A DNA stretch of 6,474 nucleotides, taken from an uncultured Victivallales bacterium. GTDB taxonomy: Bacteria > Verrucomicrobiota > Lentisphaeria > Oligosphaerales > JAFGRS01. The stretch spans positions 1 through 6,474 of the forward strand of contig CAILKC010000518.1 of the NCBI GenBank assembly GCA_903834675.1, given 5' to 3'. The notes beneath the pieces are model-generated. The model did no database searches, was not told the DNA's origin, and saw only the letters and a program-made list of their open reading frames with translations. Both the position numbers and the translations under genes were made by a program. The first letter of the stretch is position 1; each line of letters starts with the position of its first letter. Below, one piece after another: positions 5,461-6,474 of this stretch.

Positions 5461-6474
5461 ATGCGCTTGCTGCCAGCCCTCGCTCTGTTGTCGTGCCTGA
5501 CCCCGATCTTCCCGGCCGCTGCGCTCAGTGTGCGGGTGGTGACGACGCCGGGGGGACCGCAGATCGCGGTCGATGGCAAGCCCATACCGCCGCGCTTCTT
5601 CTGGGGTTCGCTGAACGGCGGACGGGTTGCCCTGACGCCCGAGTGGACGCCGCAGTCCTTTGAGTTCATGCCGGGCGAGGTGGATGGCAGTGGCACGCTG
5701 CACTTTCGCTTTTCGCAGACTGCGGCCGAGCTTTGGTTGGCTGACCTGCGCCTGCAGGATGCGGTCACGGGCGAGGACGTCCTGCCGACGGACAGCTTTG
5801 CCACGGCGGCGGGCTACGGCAAGACCTGGAACACCTGGCCCCTCGCCGAGGCCAACACCGTGGGCACGGCCGAGCTGAGCGACGGGGCCCTGCACGTCAC
5901 CTTGCGCAACCCTCCTGGCGGCGGCAAGTGGCCGGACTTCCACCTGCACAGCAAGGCCAATCTGCGCTTCGCCAAGGACCGCCTGTATCGCTGCAGCTTC
6001 CGGGCCCGAGCCACCCCCGGCGTGGATCTGCGGCCGCAGGTTTATCACATCATCGGCGGCGTCTACACCTACGTCGGCGGGCCTCCAGGGGCCTTCCTGA
6101 GTCAGATTGCTCTGGCCCGCGACGCGGGCGTAAACCTCGTCTCCTTCTCGGCGCCCAGTTGCTGGACCGCGCCGGAGAAGCCGGTGAGTTGGCTCGCCTT
6201 GGACAGCCTTTGCCGCCAGATCATTGCCGTCAATCCGCGGGTGCTGCTGGTGCCACGGGTATCGGCCGACGCGCCGAACTGGTGGCTGGAGGCACATCCT
6301 GAGAGCCGGATGGTCTACGACGGCGACAAGGCCGTGGTTCACTCTTGCGTCTCGGACCGGGAGTATCGCGCCGACGTCTGCGCCCATCTCGAGAAGCTCA
6401 GTCGACACCTGACCGAGGAGTTTCCCGACCACTTCGCCGGCATTCACCCGTGCGGTCAAAACACCGGCGAGTGG
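5461..6474 (+). CDS. Exported glycoside hydrolase-like protein (CBM-like N-terminus plus GH42/GH-A-type barrel), 3' end beyond window
   Basis: 338 codons are open from ATG 5461 to the right edge. Residues 1-23 (MRLLPALALLSCLTPIFPAA and on) form a signal peptide: cleavage after Ala-Ala-Ala is plausible, and LLSC at 9-12 is a weak alternative lipobox. Residues about 25-200 are beta-rich, with FHLHSKANLRFAKDRLYRCSF (180-200) resembling CBM4/9 or related beta-sandwich domains that pack on a barrel. From about 215 the sequence looks like the first strands of a TIM barrel: FLSQIALARDAGVNLVSFSA (212-231), then RVLLVPRVSADAPNWWLEAHP (240-260), as in GH42-like proteins in which the enzyme works outward from a strand 'LVPR'. 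It ends in GIHPCGQNTGEW (327-338); the Glu at 337 sits where clan GH-A enzymes carry the acid/base Glu. Secretion and polysaccharide processing are inferred. Substrate is unknown, and the nucleophile would lie beyond the window. Confidence 0.8.
   Translation, partial: MRLLPALALLSCLTPIFPAAALSVRVVTTPGGPQIAVDGKPIPPRFFWGSLNGGRVALTPEWTPQSFEFMPGEVDGSGTLHFRFSQTAAELWLADLRLQDAVTGEDVLPTDSFATAAGYGKTWNTWPLAEANTVGTAELSDGALHVTLRNPPGGGKWPDFHLHSKANLRFAKDRLYRCSFRARATPGVDLRPQVYHIIGGVYTYVGGPPGAFLSQIALARDAGVNLVSFSAPSCWTAPEKPVSWLALDSLCRQIIAVNPRVLLVPRVSADAPNWWLEAHPESRMVYDGDKAVVHSCVSDREYRADVCAHLEKLSRHLTEEFPDHFAGIHPCGQNTGEW

Noticed and set aside
5432..5500. 22-codon Cys-rich ORF (five Cys) overlapping the start of the exported GH-like gene, preceded by AGGAGG at 5414-5419
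   Set aside because: Spacing from AGGAGG is long (12 nt), and the Cys codons arise from reading the Leu/Ala-rich signal-peptide codons in another frame, so chance is the simpler explanation.
5398..6459. Long minus-strand open frame (353 codons) opposite the exported GH-like gene
   Set aside because: The plus-strand frame has a signal peptide, a good ribosome site and domain-like motifs; the antisense product is low-complexity shadow sequence.

Overview
This is GC-rich bacterial DNA, most likely from an uncultured lineage of the Planctomycetota / Verrucomicrobiota-Lentisphaerota / Armatimonadota / Hydrogenedentota kind. The clues are a Hanks-type kinase with a DWGLA version of the DFG motif and an N-terminal CxxC ribbon, a TMTC-like membrane protein with TPRs, large poorly characterised glycoside-hydrolase-like proteins, and interspersed 'CCACAGAGGACACAG' inverted repeats of a type I associate with environmental genomes. 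The phylum is inferred from gene style; no marker gene is present.

Layout. (1) 1-666, minus strand, runs off the left edge: the start of a Ser/Thr kinase-like protein. Its reading frame is open, but two blocks of the kinase domain are missing, including the whole HRD catalytic loop. (2) 667-1113: divergent gap with no convincing gene. (3) 1114-3021, plus: a complete 635-residue multi-spanning membrane protein with four C-terminal TPRs (GT-C / TMTC type) and a Pro-Ala tail encoded by a 9-bp tandem repeat. (4) 3115-4638, minus, convergent with the previous gene: a complete 507-residue protein with a putative glycoside hydrolase TIM barrel and a C-terminal beta-rich domain. (5) 4635-4784, minus: a 49-codon remnant of the 3' end of a second TMTC-like gene, about 92% identical over 105 bp to the end of gene 3. 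Its stop codon overlaps the start of gene 4 as ATGA. (6) 4785-5460: a repeat-rich gap with degenerate short repeats, a roughly 170-bp inverted-repeat element and a REP-like palindrome. (7) 5461 to the right edge, plus: an exported protein with an N-terminal beta-rich (CBM-like) region and the beginning of a GH42/GH-A-like barrel.

Taken together, two proteins look carbohydrate-directed, one with an export signal and one without. A membrane glycosyltransferase-like protein and a damaged signalling kinase accompany them. They do not form one obvious operon: strands alternate and spacings are large. The clearest unusual feature is the evidence of rearrangement: an internally deleted kinase, an inverted partial copy of the TPR gene fused by ATGA to the hydrolase gene, and clustered small inverted repeats. 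I did not find a convincing new defence or mobile system. The most useful leads are the relict cistron joined to the hydrolase and the catalytic-loop-less kinase.
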